Source: Streptomyces sp. RB17
GTDB lineage: Bacteria > Actinomycetota > Actinomycetes > Streptomycetales > Streptomycetaceae
Length of the DNA stretch: 64,000 nucleotides
Direction: 5' to 3'
NCBI RefSeq assembly: GCF_009604455.1
Contig: NZ_WEGL01000001.1
Coordinates: forward strand, 1,240,001-1,304,000
Below are positions 1 through 9,875 of the stretch, one piece after another. The position numbers and the translations under genes are program-made. Below the pieces are notes generated by a model, which saw nothing but the letters and a program-made list of their open reading frames with translations, had not been told where the DNA came from and ran no database searches. The first letter of the stretch is position 1. Each line of letters begins with the position of its first letter.

Positions 1-441
1 CAGCAGGCAGGTCAGCCGGGCGCTGCACACCCGGCGGCCCTGCTCGTCGCTGATCACGATCTCGTACGTCGCCGTCGAACGGCCCCGGTGCACCGGCGTG
101 GCCACACCGGTCACCAGGCCCGAGCGGACCCCGCGGTGGTGCGTGCAGTTCAGGTCCACGCCCACGGCGATCTTCGAGCTGCCGCCGTGCAGCATGGAGC
201 CGACCGAGCCGAGCGTCTCCGCCAGTACCGCGGACGCGCCGCCGTGCAGCAGGCCGTACGGCTGGGTGTTGCCCTCCACCGGCATGGTCCCGACGACCTT
301 CTCCGCCGAGGCCTCCAGGATCTGCACACCCATACGCGTGCCGAGATGCCCGGCCGAGAACAGGGCGGGCAGGTCGACACCGAGCGCGGCGTACTCGTCG
401 ATGACCTCCTGCGGGAACTTCACTCGCTGCTGCTCGCCCAT
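1..441 (-). CDS. PaaI-like hotdog-fold thioesterase (3' end outside window)
   Basis: This is a 147-codon partial frame; no stop codon is reached before the window edge. It reads from ATG at 441, preceded by a GGACGGAG-type ribosome site. The motif HGGASAVLAETLGS, about 65-80 residues in, is the hotdog helix with the catalytic acidic residue used by PaaI/YbgC-class acyl-CoA thioesterases. It is followed by a DLNCTHHRG strand and a typical RSTATYEIVI strand. The family hydrolyses aryl- or acyl-CoA thioesters in the cytoplasm as homotetramers. The substrate cannot be read from sequence. It is oriented like the molybdoenzyme gene upstream of it, 47 bp away, and the two could be co-transcribed. 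Confidence 0.85.
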   Translation of the reverse strand, partial: MGEQQRVKFPQEVIDEYAALGVDLPALFSAGHLGTRMGVQILEASAEKVVGTMPVEGNTQPYGLLHGGASAVLAETLGSVGSMLHGGSSKIAVGVDLNCTHHRGVRSGLVTGVATPVHRGRSTATYEIVISDEQGRRVCSARLTCLL

Positions 442-488
442 GGGCCCGGCTCCGTCCTCGGATCGCTGTCTGCTCGCTGAGCAAACGC

Positions 489-2801
489 TCAGTCGGTCAC
501 CGATTGTTCCAGACGGCCCTCCGGGGCCGCGGTGTGACCTTCGAGACGTACGACCACGGACTTGCTGGCCGGCGTGTTGCTGGTGTCGGCCGTGGCGTCG
601 AGCGGGACCAGGACGTTCGTCTCCGGGTAGTACGCCGCCGCGCAGCCCCGGGGTGTCGGGTAGTGCACGACCCGGAAACCGGGCGCCCGCCGCTCCACGC
701 CGTCCTTCCACTCGCTCACCAGATCGACGTACGACCCCTCGGTGAACCCGAGCGCCCGCGCGTCCTCGGGATGCACGAGAACCACCCGTCGGCCGCCGGT
801 GATGCCCCGGTAGCGGTCGTCCAGGCCGTAGATCGTGGTGTTGTACTGGTCGTGCGAGCGCAGGGTCTGCAACAGCAGCCGGCCCTCGGGCAGTTCGGGG
901 TACTCCACCGGCGCCGCCGTGAAGTTCGCCTTGCCCGTGGCGGTCGGGAAGCGGCGCTCGTCGCGCGGGGCGTGCGGCAGGGCGAAGCCGCCCGGCCGGG
1001 CCACGCGCGCGTTGAAGTCCTGGAAACCGGGGACCACGCGCGCGATGCGGTCACGGATCGTCGCGTAGTCCTTCTCGAACTCCTCCCACGGCACGACGCT
1101 GTCCGCGCCGAGGACACGGCGCGCGAGAGCGCAGATGATGGCCGGCTCCGACCGCAGGTGCGCGCCCGCGGGCGCGAGCCGGCCGCGCGAGGCGTGCACC
1201 ATGCCCATCGAGTCCTCGACGGTCACGAACTGCTCGCCGCTCGCCTGCAGGTCCCGCTCGGTGCGGCCCAGCGTGGGCAGGATCAGCGCCCGCGCGCCGG
1301 TGACCACGTGCGAGCGGTTGAGCTTGGTCGACACGTGCACCGTCAGCCGCGCGCGCCGCATCGCGGCCTCGGTGACCTCCGTGTCGGGGGAGGCGGAGAC
1401 GAAGTTGCCGCCCATGGCGAAGAACACCTTCGCCTCGCCGTCGCGCAGCGCGCGGATGGCCCGTACGACGTCGAAGCCGTGCTCCCGCGGCGGCGCGAAC
1501 CCGAACTCCTTCTCCAGCGCGTCCAGGAAGGCCGGCGCCGGGCGCTCGAAGATTCCCATGGTGCGGTCGCCCTGGACGTTGCTGTGCCCGCGCACCGGGC
1601 ACACACCGGCGCCCGGCCGGCCGATGTTGCCGCGCAGCAGCAGGAAGTTGACCACCTCGCGGATGGTCGGTACGGCGTGCTTGTGCTGGGTGAGGCCCAT
1701 GGCCCAGCAGACGATCGTCCGCTTCGAGGCGAGCGCCATGCCGAGGGCCTGCTCGATCTCCGCGCGCGTGAGGCCCGTCGCCTTCAGGGTCTCGTCCCAG
1801 TCGGCGGCACGGGCGGCCGCGGCGAACTCCTCGAAGCCATGGGTGTGTTCGCGGACGAACTCCTCGTCGACCGCGCCGTCCGTCTCAAGGATCAGCTTGT
1901 TGAGGAGCCGGAAGAGGGCCTGGTCGCCGCCGATGCGGATCTGCAGGAACAGATCGGTGAGGGCGGCGCCCTTCAGCAGGCCCTGCGGGGTCTGCGGGTT
2001 CTTGAACCGCTCCAGGCCGGCCTCGGGCAGCGGATTGACGCTGATGATCCGCGCGCCGTTCGCCTTGGCCTTCTCCAGCGCGGAGAGCATGCGCGGATGG
2101 TTCGTCCCCGGGTTCTGCCCCGCGACGATGATCAGGTCGGCCTTGTGGAGGTCCTCCAGCAGGACGCTGCCCTTGCCGACGCCGATGGTCTCGCCGAGCG
2201 CCGACCCGGACGACTCGTGGCACATGTTCGAGCAGTCCGGCAGGTTGTTCGTGCCCAGCTCGCGCGCGAACAGCTGGTACAGGAACGCGGCCTCGTTGCT
2301 GGTACGGCCCGAGGTGTAGAAGACGGCCTCGTCGGGGGAGGAGAGGTGGGAGATCTCCTCGGCGACGATGTCGAAGGCGCGGTCCCAGCCGACCGGCTCG
2401 TAGTGCGAGCCGCCCTCGGGCAGATACATGGGGTGGGTGAGCCGCCCCTGCTGCCCAAGCCAGTACCCGCTCCTGGTCGCCAGGTCGGCGACGGGGTGCG
2501 CGGCGAAGAACTCCGGGGTGACCCGGCGCAGGGTGGCCTCCTCGGCGACCGCCTTCGCGCCGTTCTCGCAGAACTCCGCCTTGTGCCGGTGCTCCGGCTC
2601 CGGCCAGGCGCAGCCCGGGCAGTCGAACCCGTCCTTCTGGTTCACCCGCAGCAGCGTCAGCGCCGTGCGCCGCACGCCCATCTGCTGCTGGGCGATGCGC
2701 AGCGTGTGCCCGATCGCGGGCAGCCCCGCCGCTGCGTGCTTCGGCTCCGCGACCTGCGGCGCGTCCTGAACCGGATCACCCTTGGGCGGCTTCGTCGCCA
2801 T
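489..2801 (-). CDS. FdhF/YdeP-family molybdopterin oxidoreductase
   Basis: This 770-aa protein belongs to the formate-dehydrogenase-alpha-like YdeP family (usually about 760 aa). ATG 2801 was chosen because AAGGGGAGCG lies just upstream; the open frame extends further but without coding character. Near the N-terminus a cysteine cluster (DCPGCAWPEPEHRHKAEFC) is the kind used for an Fe-S cluster. The central SNMCHESSG and AGQNPGTNHPRML segments bind the molybdopterin-guanine dinucleotide cofactor, and the C-terminal molydop-binding domain contains LRSHDQYNTTIYG. Activity in this family is poorly defined; E. coli YdeP contributes to acid resistance. No electron-transfer subunit or FdhD is adjacent, so partners must be encoded elsewhere. 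It is divergent from polA, separated by 179 bp. Confidence 0.88.
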   Translation of the reverse strand: MATKPPKGDPVQDAPQVAEPKHAAAGLPAIGHTLRIAQQQMGVRRTALTLLRVNQKDGFDCPGCAWPEPEHRHKAEFCENGAKAVAEEATLRRVTPEFFAAHPVADLATRSGYWLGQQGRLTHPMYLPEGGSHYEPVGWDRAFDIVAEEISHLSSPDEAVFYTSGRTSNEAAFLYQLFARELGTNNLPDCSNMCHESSGSALGETIGVGKGSVLLEDLHKADLIIVAGQNPGTNHPRMLSALEKAKANGARIISVNPLPEAGLERFKNPQTPQGLLKGAALTDLFLQIRIGGDQALFRLLNKLILETDGAVDEEFVREHTHGFEEFAAAARAADWDETLKATGLTRAEIEQALGMALASKRTIVCWAMGLTQHKHAVPTIREVVNFLLLRGNIGRPGAGVCPVRGHSNVQGDRTMGIFERPAPAFLDALEKEFGFAPPREHGFDVVRAIRALRDGEAKVFFAMGGNFVSASPDTEVTEAAMRRARLTVHVSTKLNRSHVVTGARALILPTLGRTERDLQASGEQFVTVEDSMGMVHASRGRLAPAGAHLRSEPAIICALARRVLGADSVVPWEEFEKDYATIRDRIARVVPGFQDFNARVARPGGFALPHAPRDERRFPTATGKANFTAAPVEYPELPEGRLLLQTLRSHDQYNTTIYGLDDRYRGITGGRRVVLVHPEDARALGFTEGSYVDLVSEWKDGVERRAPGFRVVHYPTPRGCAAAYYPETNVLVPLDATADTSNTPASKSVVVRLEGHTAAPEGRLEQSVTD

Positions 2802-2980
2802 CGCACGCTCCCCTTCGACTGCGTGTGAGAAGTACGCTGCCGATCCTCCCACGGGGCACCGACAACCGTGCCGGAGGGCATACAAGAACACCGGCACTCT
2901 CGGTGACCGGGGGCAACCCTGCGCAGCCCTCCACTCGGTCTCGGACCGGAGTGTCAGTGCGGCGTGGCAGGATCGAGGGC

Positions 2981-5707
2981 GTGGCAGAGACAGCATCGAA
3001 GCAGACCGACAAGAACCCCGGCGGCACCCGTCCCCGGCTGATGCTCATGGACGGGCACTCGCTGGCCTACCGCGCGTTCTTCGCGCTGCCCGCGGAGAAC
3101 TTCACGACCGCGACCGGCCAGCCGACGAACGCGATCTACGGCTTCGCGTCGATGCTGGCCAACACCCTGCGTGACGAGGCGCCGACGCACTTCGCGGTGG
3201 CCTTCGACGTCTCGCGCAAGACCTGGCGCTCGGAGCGGTTCACCGAGTACAAGGCGAACCGTTCCAAGACGCCGGACGAGTTCAAGGGCCAGGTGGAGCT
3301 GATCGGCGAGCTCCTCGACGCGATGCACGCCCCGCGTTTCGCCGTGGAGGGGTTCGAGGCGGACGACGTCATCGCCACCCTCGCCACCAGGGCCGAGGCC
3401 GAGGGCTTCGAGGTGCTGATCGTCACCGGCGACCGCGACTCCTTCCAGCTGGTCACCGACAACATCACCGTGCTCTACCCGACGAAGGGCGTCTCGGAGC
3501 TGACACGGTTCACCCCGGAGAAGGTCTTCGAGAAGTACGGATTGACGCCCGCCCAGTACCCGGACTTCGCGGCCCTGCGCGGCGACCCGTCCGACAACCT
3601 CCCCGGCATCCCCGGCGTCGGCGAGAAGACAGCGGCGAAGTGGATCAACCAGTTCGGCTCCTTCGCCGAGCTGGTCGAGCGCGTCGACGAGGTCAAGGGC
3701 AAGGCCGGGCAGAACCTCCGCGACCACCTGGAGTCGGTCAAGCTCAACCGCGTCCTCACCGAGCTGGAGCGCCAGGTCGAGCTGCCCAAGGCGGTCGCCG
3801 ACCTGGAGCGGGCCGCGTACGACCGCAAGGGCGTCACGATGGTCCTGGACACCCTGGAGATCCGCAACCCGTCCCTGCGCGAGCGTCTCTTCGCCGTCGA
3901 CCCCGGCGCCGAGGAGGCCGAGGTCACCCCGATCACCACCGACGGCGTGGAAATCGACGGCAAGATCCTGCGCACCGGCGAGCTGGCCCCCTGGCTCGCC
4001 GAGCACGGCGCCGAGACCCTGGGCGTGGCCACCGTCGACACCTGGGCGCTGGGCGCCGGCTCGGTCGCCGAGGTCGCCCTTGCCGCGGCCGGGGGAGCGG
4101 CCGCCTGGTTCGACCCGGCCGAGATGGACGAGGCCGACGAGAACGCGTTCGCGGCCTGGCTGGCCGACACCGGCCGCCCCAAGGTGTTCCACAACGCCAA
4201 GGGCGCCATGCGCGTCTTCGCCGAGCACGGCTGGTCCGTCGAGGGCGTGACCATGGACACCGCGCTCGCCGCCTACCTGGTCAAGCCGGGCCGCCGCTCC
4301 TTCGACCTGGACGCGCTGTCCCTGGAGTACCTGCACCGCGAGCTGGCGCCCGCCGCCGCGGCCGACGGCCAGCTGGCCTTCGGTGCCGACGACGGCGCGG
4401 AGGCCGAGGCGCTGATGATCCAGGCCCGCGCGGTCCTCGACCTCGGCGAGGCCTTCGGGACCCGCCTCGAGGAGGTCGGCGCGGCCGACCTCCTGCGCGA
4501 CATGGAGCTGCCCACCTCCGCCCTGCTCGCCCGCATGGAGCGCCACGGCATCGCGGCCGACCGCGCGCACCTCGAAGCGATGGAGCAGATGTTCGCGGGT
4601 GCGGTGCAGCAGGCCGTGAAGGAGGCCCACGCGGCCGCCGGGCACGAGTTCAACCTGGGCTCGCCCAAGCAGCTGCAGGAAGTCCTCTTCGGTGAGCTGG
4701 CCCTGCCGAAGACCAAGAAGACCAAGACCGGCTACACCACCGACGCCGACGCCCTGGCCTGGCTCGCCACCCAGACCGACAACGAACTGCCGGTGATCAT
4801 GCTCCGCCACCGCGAGCAGGCGAAGCTGCGGGTCACGGTCGAGGGACTGATCAAGACCATCGCGGGCGACGGCCGTATCCACACCACCTTCAACCAGACG
4901 GTGGCCGCGACCGGTCGCCTGTCCTCCACGGACCCGAATCTGCAGAACATCCCGGTCCGCACGGACGAGGGCCGCGCGATCCGCCGCGGCTTCGTGGTCG
5001 GCGAGGGCTTCGAGTCCCTGATGACCGCCGACTACAGCCAGATCGAGCTGCGCGTGATGGCCCACCTGTCCGAGGACGAAGGCCTGATCCGGGCGTTCAC
5101 CTCCGGCGAGGACCTGCACACCACGGCCGCCTCCCAGGTGTTCGGTGTCGAGCCCACCGCGGTGGACGCGGAGATGCGCCGCAAGATCAAGGCGATGTCG
5201 TACGGCCTGGCCTACGGCCTGTCCGCCTTCGGCCTGTCCCAGCAGCTGAACATCGAGGCCGCGGAGGCGCGTGGCCTGATGGACGCCTACTTCGAGCGTT
5301 TCGGCGGCGTCCGGGACTACCTGCGCCGGGCGGTCGACGAGGCGCGGGCGACGGGCTACACGGCGACCCTCTTCGGCCGCCGCCGCTACCTGCCGGACCT
5401 CAACAGCGACAACCGCCAGCGCCGCGAGGCCGCCGAGCGCATGGCCCTCAACGCGCCCATCCAGGGCACGGCCGCCGACATCGTCAAGATCGCCATGCTC
5501 AAGGTGGACAGCGCCCTGCGGGCAGCGGACCTGAAGTCCCGCATGCTGCTGCAGGTCCACGACGAAATCGTCCTGGAGATCGCCCCCGGCGAGCGGTCGG
5601 CCGCCGAGCAGATCGTCCGCCACGAGATGTCCGACGCCGTCCACCTCCGAGCCCCCCTGGACGTCTCGGTCGGCGTCGGCCCGGACTGGGAGTCGGCAGC
5701 GCACTAG
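2981..5707 (+). CDS. polA: DNA polymerase I
   Basis: This 908-aa protein is the full family length. It fills Okazaki-fragment and repair gaps. The N-terminal third is the 5'-3' exonuclease, starting RPRLMLMDGHSLAYRAFFAL and including EADDVIATLA and GDPSDNLPGIPGVGEKTA. The middle is a proofreading-exonuclease-like fold that lacks the catalytic acids: the DxE motif is replaced by VDTW and the second motif reads HNAKGAMRV. The C-terminal third has polymerase motif A (TADYSQIELR, Asp about 684), motif B (RRKIKAMSYGLAYG) and motif C (QVHDEIV, Asp about 861). GTG 2981 was chosen because it gives the usual actinobacterial N-terminus; in-frame sequence upstream is not conserved-looking. Loss of proofreading residues is normal in actinobacterial PolA. 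Confidence 0.97.
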   Translation: MAETASKQTDKNPGGTRPRLMLMDGHSLAYRAFFALPAENFTTATGQPTNAIYGFASMLANTLRDEAPTHFAVAFDVSRKTWRSERFTEYKANRSKTPDEFKGQVELIGELLDAMHAPRFAVEGFEADDVIATLATRAEAEGFEVLIVTGDRDSFQLVTDNITVLYPTKGVSELTRFTPEKVFEKYGLTPAQYPDFAALRGDPSDNLPGIPGVGEKTAAKWINQFGSFAELVERVDEVKGKAGQNLRDHLESVKLNRVLTELERQVELPKAVADLERAAYDRKGVTMVLDTLEIRNPSLRERLFAVDPGAEEAEVTPITTDGVEIDGKILRTGELAPWLAEHGAETLGVATVDTWALGAGSVAEVALAAAGGAAAWFDPAEMDEADENAFAAWLADTGRPKVFHNAKGAMRVFAEHGWSVEGVTMDTALAAYLVKPGRRSFDLDALSLEYLHRELAPAAAADGQLAFGADDGAEAEALMIQARAVLDLGEAFGTRLEEVGAADLLRDMELPTSALLARMERHGIAADRAHLEAMEQMFAGAVQQAVKEAHAAAGHEFNLGSPKQLQEVLFGELALPKTKKTKTGYTTDADALAWLATQTDNELPVIMLRHREQAKLRVTVEGLIKTIAGDGRIHTTFNQTVAATGRLSSTDPNLQNIPVRTDEGRAIRRGFVVGEGFESLMTADYSQIELRVMAHLSEDEGLIRAFTSGEDLHTTAASQVFGVEPTAVDAEMRRKIKAMSYGLAYGLSAFGLSQQLNIEAAEARGLMDAYFERFGGVRDYLRRAVDEARATGYTATLFGRRRYLPDLNSDNRQRREAAERMALNAPIQGTAADIVKIAMLKVDSALRAADLKSRMLLQVHDEIVLEIAPGERSAAEQIVRHEMSDAVHLRAPLDVSVGVGPDWESAAH

Positions 5708-6197
5708 CCTGCGTCGCCCGGGCGGAGCGGGCATGGCAACCGGCCTCGGCTGCAATGCCCCCTCCGCCACACCGCCCCGGCCCCCAACCACCGACACCGG
5801 CCCCACTTCTCCACCGGTGCCCCCTCCGCATCCCGCCCCGGCCTGCCACATCTCGCGGGCAACGGTGCTCGGCCCTCGCGGCCTGATCCGGCGGTGCCGA
5901 GCTGCTGCGGCACCGTGTCCGGGTCCATCCCGCACCCCGAATGCCCCGGCCCCCATATCCCGCCGGAACGCCGCTCAGCCCCTACGCCCCGACCCGGCGG
6001 TGCCGAACCCACCGCAACCTCACCCTGCCCCAGCCCCATCCTGCCCAGGCCCCATCCTGCCCAGGCCCCACCCCCGCCCACCGGCACAAGAACCCGGCGC
6101 CCACACCAGCAATTCGGCCGAGCCCCCGGAGGGACCCGTCACTCACGTGGCCCCCGCCAAAACGCCCCCCACCCCCCACAGCCGCAAAACTGCGGGC
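5708..6197. other. C-rich intergenic stretch after polA
   Basis: About 490 bp with strongly C-biased top strand and runs of CCCC. Both strands stay open in several frames because stop codons are rare in such composition, but codon-position bias is absent, so I call no gene. It contains one exact 16-bp tandem duplication (CCCCATCCTGCCCAGG at 6034-6049 and 6050-6065). It may hold decayed coding sequence. Confidence 0.5.
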
Positions 6198-6653
6198 ATG
6201 GGTATACGCATGCTTCACCGCCGGACGCCCGAGGCAGACACCCGGGCCTGGGCGGACGCCGCCTCGGCGCAGGCCATGCCCGCCTCGCCGGTCCCGGCCC
6301 TCGCGGCCGACGCAAGCACCGCCCGCATCCCCGCCGACCTGACCGCGACCGTCCGCAGGGCCGCCACGAACCTCCGGCACAGACTCGCCGGCCTGACCGC
6401 CCCTGTGGACCGCGCCCCCGACTGGCGCCAGTGGGCCGACCTCGCCCGCGGCTACCTCGCCCTCGCGCTCACCGCGATCCCGAGACGGCGCCCCCGGTGC
6501 ACCCTCACGGTCTTCGTCGCGTCCCTCACCGATCGACCGGCCGCCCCCGGCCCGCACCGACCATCCCACCGGGATCAACTGGATCACCGGGATCACCACG
6601 ATCACCGAGACCCCCAGAACCGTCCGGAACCGGGCCCCGACGCCGCGCCCTGA
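6198..6653 (+). CDS. hypothetical protein (MGIRMLHRR N-terminus)
   Basis: A 151-aa frame begins at ATG 6198 (MGIRMLHRRTPEAD) and shows strong GC bias in codon third position through about codon 115, unlike the flanking C-rich sequence. It includes an Arg-rich segment (RRAATNLRHRLAGL) and a conserved-looking TLTVFVASLTDRPAAP. The last 35 residues are His/Asp/Pro-rich (DQLDHRDHHDHRDP) and overlap the end of the broken DUF4184 gene on the other strand. The true end may therefore be disturbed by the same sequence problem. There is no recognisable domain and no signal peptide. I infer a real small Streptomyces-type hypothetical protein, with moderate certainty. Confidence 0.5.
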   Translation: MGIRMLHRRTPEADTRAWADAASAQAMPASPVPALAADASTARIPADLTATVRRAATNLRHRLAGLTAPVDRAPDWRQWADLARGYLALALTAIPRRRPRCTLTVFVASLTDRPAAPGPHRPSHRDQLDHRDHHDHRDPQNRPEPGPDAAP

Positions 6654-7448
6654 CCCGACGGCGTACAGCACCGTCCCCAGGACCCAGGACCAGTCCGGCG
6701 CCCACCCCGAAGCACTGGGTGGGCACCAGTTCCCACGGCCGCTCCGGCGCCTCCGTGAGCGCCCCCGGCGCGCGGCCCGCCGCACCGCCCCGGCCACCGC
6801 ACAGCCGCCGATCACCGCGCCGGCCCGCCATCGGTCCCGCGCGGACAGCACGGCGCCCCCGCCGCCCCTCCCACCGGCTCCCCGCCCGGCGCCCGCCGCA
6901 GCGCACGCACGGCGGACACCGCGATCACGACCGCGCCCACCACGGACGAGCCGTACCACAGCCACGAGGACGGCGGCATGCCCGCCAGCCGGCCCCGCCC
7001 GAGGGCCGGAACCAGCCGTGTCCCCCGCCGCCCTCGATGCGAGAACGCGTCCCGCGCCACATGGGTCAGCGCGCCCAGCACCGCGGAGACGTACCACCGC
7101 ACCACCGTGACGCCGCGTGCCACGCGCGCGTGGCACACCACAACGCAGCAGCACGACCGGCCGCCCCTGCCGGTCCCGGGGCAGCAACGCGAGCATCGGC
7201 GCGCGGACGAGCAGCCACAGCCCCACCCGTGCCCAGGAGATGAGCACGCCGGCCCGTGAGGACCCCGGCGAACGCGTGTGTGACCGCGCCGAATTCCATG
7301 CCTTTCGGCAGGACACTCGCCGCATAGAGGGGCATGCCGGGCGTGAAGGAACCGCGAGGAGCACCGCCGGCATCAGCGGGCCGCGGCCGGTTCCGTCCCG
7401 GCGGACCGCGGGCAGCACGGTCGCCGCATGGCTGAGCGTGAGCGGCAA
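6526..7448 (-). pseudogene. DUF4184 family membrane protein, multiply frameshifted
   Basis: Pieces of a DUF4184-type integral membrane protein occur in the right order but in three reading frames. TTG 7448 starts LPLTLSHAATVLPAVRRDG. After about 7350 the frame changes to read ASVLPKGMEFGAVTHAFAG; near 7255 it returns to read VLISWARVGLWLLVR; near 7135 it moves to the third frame (TVVRWYVSAVLGALTHV); near 6830 it is back in the first (LSARDRWRAGAVIGGCA). Then it reads WELVPTQCFGVGAGLVLG and finally VLGTVLYAVG in yet another change. At least five single-base-type changes are needed. The 3' boundary is approximate. It is either a decayed gene or locally poor sequence. Confidence 0.75.
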
Positions 7449-7817
7449 CAGCGCCCCCAGGAGCGCTCGTCGGCCGTGGCGCCGACCGTTGATCGCGTCC
7501 GTCCGGGGATGCGCCGATCAGGTCGTCCGGAGTCCGGCTGACCGGGACCGTCCGGTATGCGGGACCACCACCTTCCGAGGTCCTGCGGGACAACGGCAGT
7601 TGGCCGACGGGTGAAAAGCGGGCGTGAACGGGTCCCGGCTCAAGGCAAGTTGCCGTAGGGTCACGTGCGGCGCGCCCTGCCGGGCGCACGGTCACACACA
7701 CGTCGCGCAGATGGAAGGACGCCACAGGGGCAACCGAAACACCGGGTCAACCGTCACACCAGGGCGAGGCAGACAGACGGAGACGGACGCACACAGTCCA
7801 CAGGAGGGGTTCACTCG

Positions 7818-9551
7818 ATGGCGGCGCATTTCGGAAGGCGGCTGCGCAAGGGCGCGGCGACCACCGCCGTGGCCGCGGCGGCGGTCGCGGCTCTGTCGGC
7901 GTCCCAGGCTCCGGGAGTGCCCGGGGAGGACCACGGCAGACAGGCGACGGCCGGTGCCTCCGCCCCCGTACCCGACCCGTCCTCCGGCGGCAACGCCACC
8001 GGCAACTCGCCGTACTACACGGACCTGCCGCCGCTCAACAGCCCCGACCCCAGCCCCTCGCCGACCGCCACCGGCACCCCCGTCGCCCAGGGCGACGCCG
8101 AGGCCGGCATCCCGGCGACGGTCCTCGACGCCTACAAGAAGGCCGAGGCCGAACTGCGTTCCGCCAAACCCGGCTGCAATCTGCCCTGGCAGTTGCTCGC
8201 CGCGATCGGCAAGGTCGAGTCGGGTCAGGCCCGCGGCGGCCGGGTCGACGCCGACGGCACCACGATCGGCCGGATCCTGGGCCCGGCGCTCGACGGCAAC
8301 GGCTTCGCGCTCATCAAGGACACCGACCACGGCGTCTACGACGGCAACACCGCGTACGACCAGGCCGTCGGCCCCATGCAGTTCATCCCGTCGACCTGGG
8401 CCTGGGCCGGCCGCGACGGCAACGGCGACGGCAAGAAGGACCCCAACAACGTCTACGACGCCGCCCTCGCCGCGGGCCACTACCTGTGCCGCAACGGCTG
8501 GGACCTCTCGCGCGACGCCGACCTGCACAGCGCGATCCTCAGCTACAACAACTCGCAGGACTACCTGAACACCGTCCTGTCGTGGCTGGAGTACTACCGC
8601 AAGGGCACCCACTCCGTGCCCGACGGCACCGGCAGGGTGCCCACCCACCGCAGCGACGACGGCACCCCGGGAGCCAACTCCCCGAAGCACCCGAAGGCGC
8701 CGAAGACCAAGCCCGGCCACAAGCCGGACCCCAAGCCCAGCACGCCCGGCGGCGGGAGTGGCAGCCCCAGTCCGAACCCGCCGAAGCCGCCCGTCCCGCC
8801 GACGACCCCGCCGACCAACACCGACACCGTGGACCACCTGCAGGACGCGGGCACCGCCGAGCTCACCGCGATGGCCGGCCACGCCTTCACCGAACAGATC
8901 GGCACCCGCGCCGAGACCAAGGCCGGCAAGGCCGTCGCCAAGGTCAGGATCCGGTTCACCATCACCGGGGACACCGACGCCACCTTCGCCGGCGGCGAGA
9001 CCGTGGCCACGGTCGCCACCGACACCAAGGGCGTCGCCCTCGCACCGGCCCTCCAGGCCGGCGAGAAGACCGGCGACTTCAAGGTCATGGCCACCGTCGT
9101 GGGCCGCACGGCCGGGGGCGTCGCCTACCCGGCCACCGTCACCGAGCGCGCCGCCGACGCGCTGGCGCGCACCAGTGACACCCCGCTGACCTGCACCCCG
9201 GGCGGCGAGTTCGCCGACCAGGTCCAGGTGAAGGCGACGTACAAGGGCGCCGCCGCGGACAAGGTCGCGGCCACCGCCACCCTCGTCAAGTCCGACACCG
9301 ACGCCACCGAGAACGACAAGGGCCCGTACTTCAAGGACGCCGACGGCAAGCCCGTACGCACCCTCACCGGCCTCCAGACGGACGCCAAGGGCCTGCTGAC
9401 CCTGCCGAAGCTGTACGCGGACGACACCAGCGGCACCTTCCTGCTCCGCATCACCACCGCCGGCGGGGCGACGCTCACCGTCGAACTGAAGGTCGCCGCC
9501 GCCGACTCCTCGGCGAGCCCCTCCCCGTCCCCGAGCCCGTCCGCCTCCTGA
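7818..9551 (+). CDS. secreted lytic transglycosylase with C-terminal Ig-like repeats
   Basis: This 577-aa exported protein starts at ATG 7818 behind AGGAGGGG. The N-terminus (FGRRLRKGAATTAVAAAAVAALSA) is a signal sequence. The catalytic domain, residues about 95-270, has Glu134 in AIGKVESG, then AVGPMQFIPSTWAW and AILSYNNSQDYLNTVL, the hallmarks of MltB/SLT-type lytic transglycosylases. These cleave the MurNAc-GlcNAc bond of peptidoglycan to give 1,6-anhydro ends. A Pro/Gly/Ser linker (about 275-335) precedes two bacterial Ig-like modules and a Ser/Pro tail. The likely place of action is the cell wall. The gene is monocistronic: a 14-bp stem hairpin follows 18 bp after the stop. Confidence 0.88.
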   Translation: MAAHFGRRLRKGAATTAVAAAAVAALSASQAPGVPGEDHGRQATAGASAPVPDPSSGGNATGNSPYYTDLPPLNSPDPSPSPTATGTPVAQGDAEAGIPATVLDAYKKAEAELRSAKPGCNLPWQLLAAIGKVESGQARGGRVDADGTTIGRILGPALDGNGFALIKDTDHGVYDGNTAYDQAVGPMQFIPSTWAWAGRDGNGDGKKDPNNVYDAALAAGHYLCRNGWDLSRDADLHSAILSYNNSQDYLNTVLSWLEYYRKGTHSVPDGTGRVPTHRSDDGTPGANSPKHPKAPKTKPGHKPDPKPSTPGGGSGSPSPNPPKPPVPPTTPPTNTDTVDHLQDAGTAELTAMAGHAFTEQIGTRAETKAGKAVAKVRIRFTITGDTDATFAGGETVATVATDTKGVALAPALQAGEKTGDFKVMATVVGRTAGGVAYPATVTERAADALARTSDTPLTCTPGGEFADQVQVKATYKGAAADKVAATATLVKSDTDATENDKGPYFKDADGKPVRTLTGLQTDAKGLLTLPKLYADDTSGTFLLRITTAGGATLTVELKVAAADSSASPSPSPSPSAS

Positions 9552-9568
9552 CGCCAACCGAACCGGCA

Positions 9569-9602
9569 GGGCGCCCTCCCCGCACCGGCGGGGAGGGCGC
9601 CC
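9569..9602 (+). terminator. strong hairpin after lytic transglycosylase
   Basis: GGGCGCCCTCCCCG (9569-9582) and its exact complement (9589-9602) form a 14-bp perfect stem with a 6-nt loop, 18 bp after the stop codon. There is no U-tract, as is common for Streptomyces terminators. Confidence 0.9.
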
Positions 9603-9712
9603 CCGTTCGTACGTGCACCGCTGTTCTCATCTCACCCGCCCGTTGCTACGGTGCCGAACCTGACGACCCATCAGGAACCCATGACGACACGACCGCCCCC
9701 AGGGAGGCCCGT

Positions 9713-9847
9713 ATGCGCGCCCTGATCGCCGCCGCGACCGGTCTCGCCCTCGCGCTCGCCCTGGTCCTGGCGATGACCGCCATGGGTACGCCGACGGGCC
9801 GGACATCGCCCAAGCCGCTGCTGACGACGGTGCCCTCGCACCCGTAG
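9713..9847 (+). CDS. SPW_0924-family small membrane protein
   Basis: A 44-aa protein starts at ATG 9713 behind AGGGAGGCCC. The first 25 residues (MRALIAAATGLALALALVLA) form one hydrophobic helix, followed by a short tail ending TSPKPLLTTVPSHP. I recognise this pattern as the Streptomyces SPW_0924 family of tiny single-pass or exported proteins of unknown role. It lies 28 bp before the DUF3068 gene and after the strong terminator, so the two probably share a transcript. Confidence 0.75.
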   Translation: MRALIAAATGLALALALVLAMTAMGTPTGRTSPKPLLTTVPSHP

Positions 9848-9875
9848 CCGCGCCCGTCCGGGAGGGAGGCCTTCC

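Noticed and set aside
2954..5956. 1000-codon open frame antisense to polA
   Set aside because: Third-position GC bias and PolA motifs are on the plus strand; long antisense frames are usual in this base composition.
5894..7243. 449-codon Pro/Arg/His-rich plus-strand frame
   Set aside because: Composition reflects C-rich DNA, and it runs through the DUF4184 remnants on the other strand.
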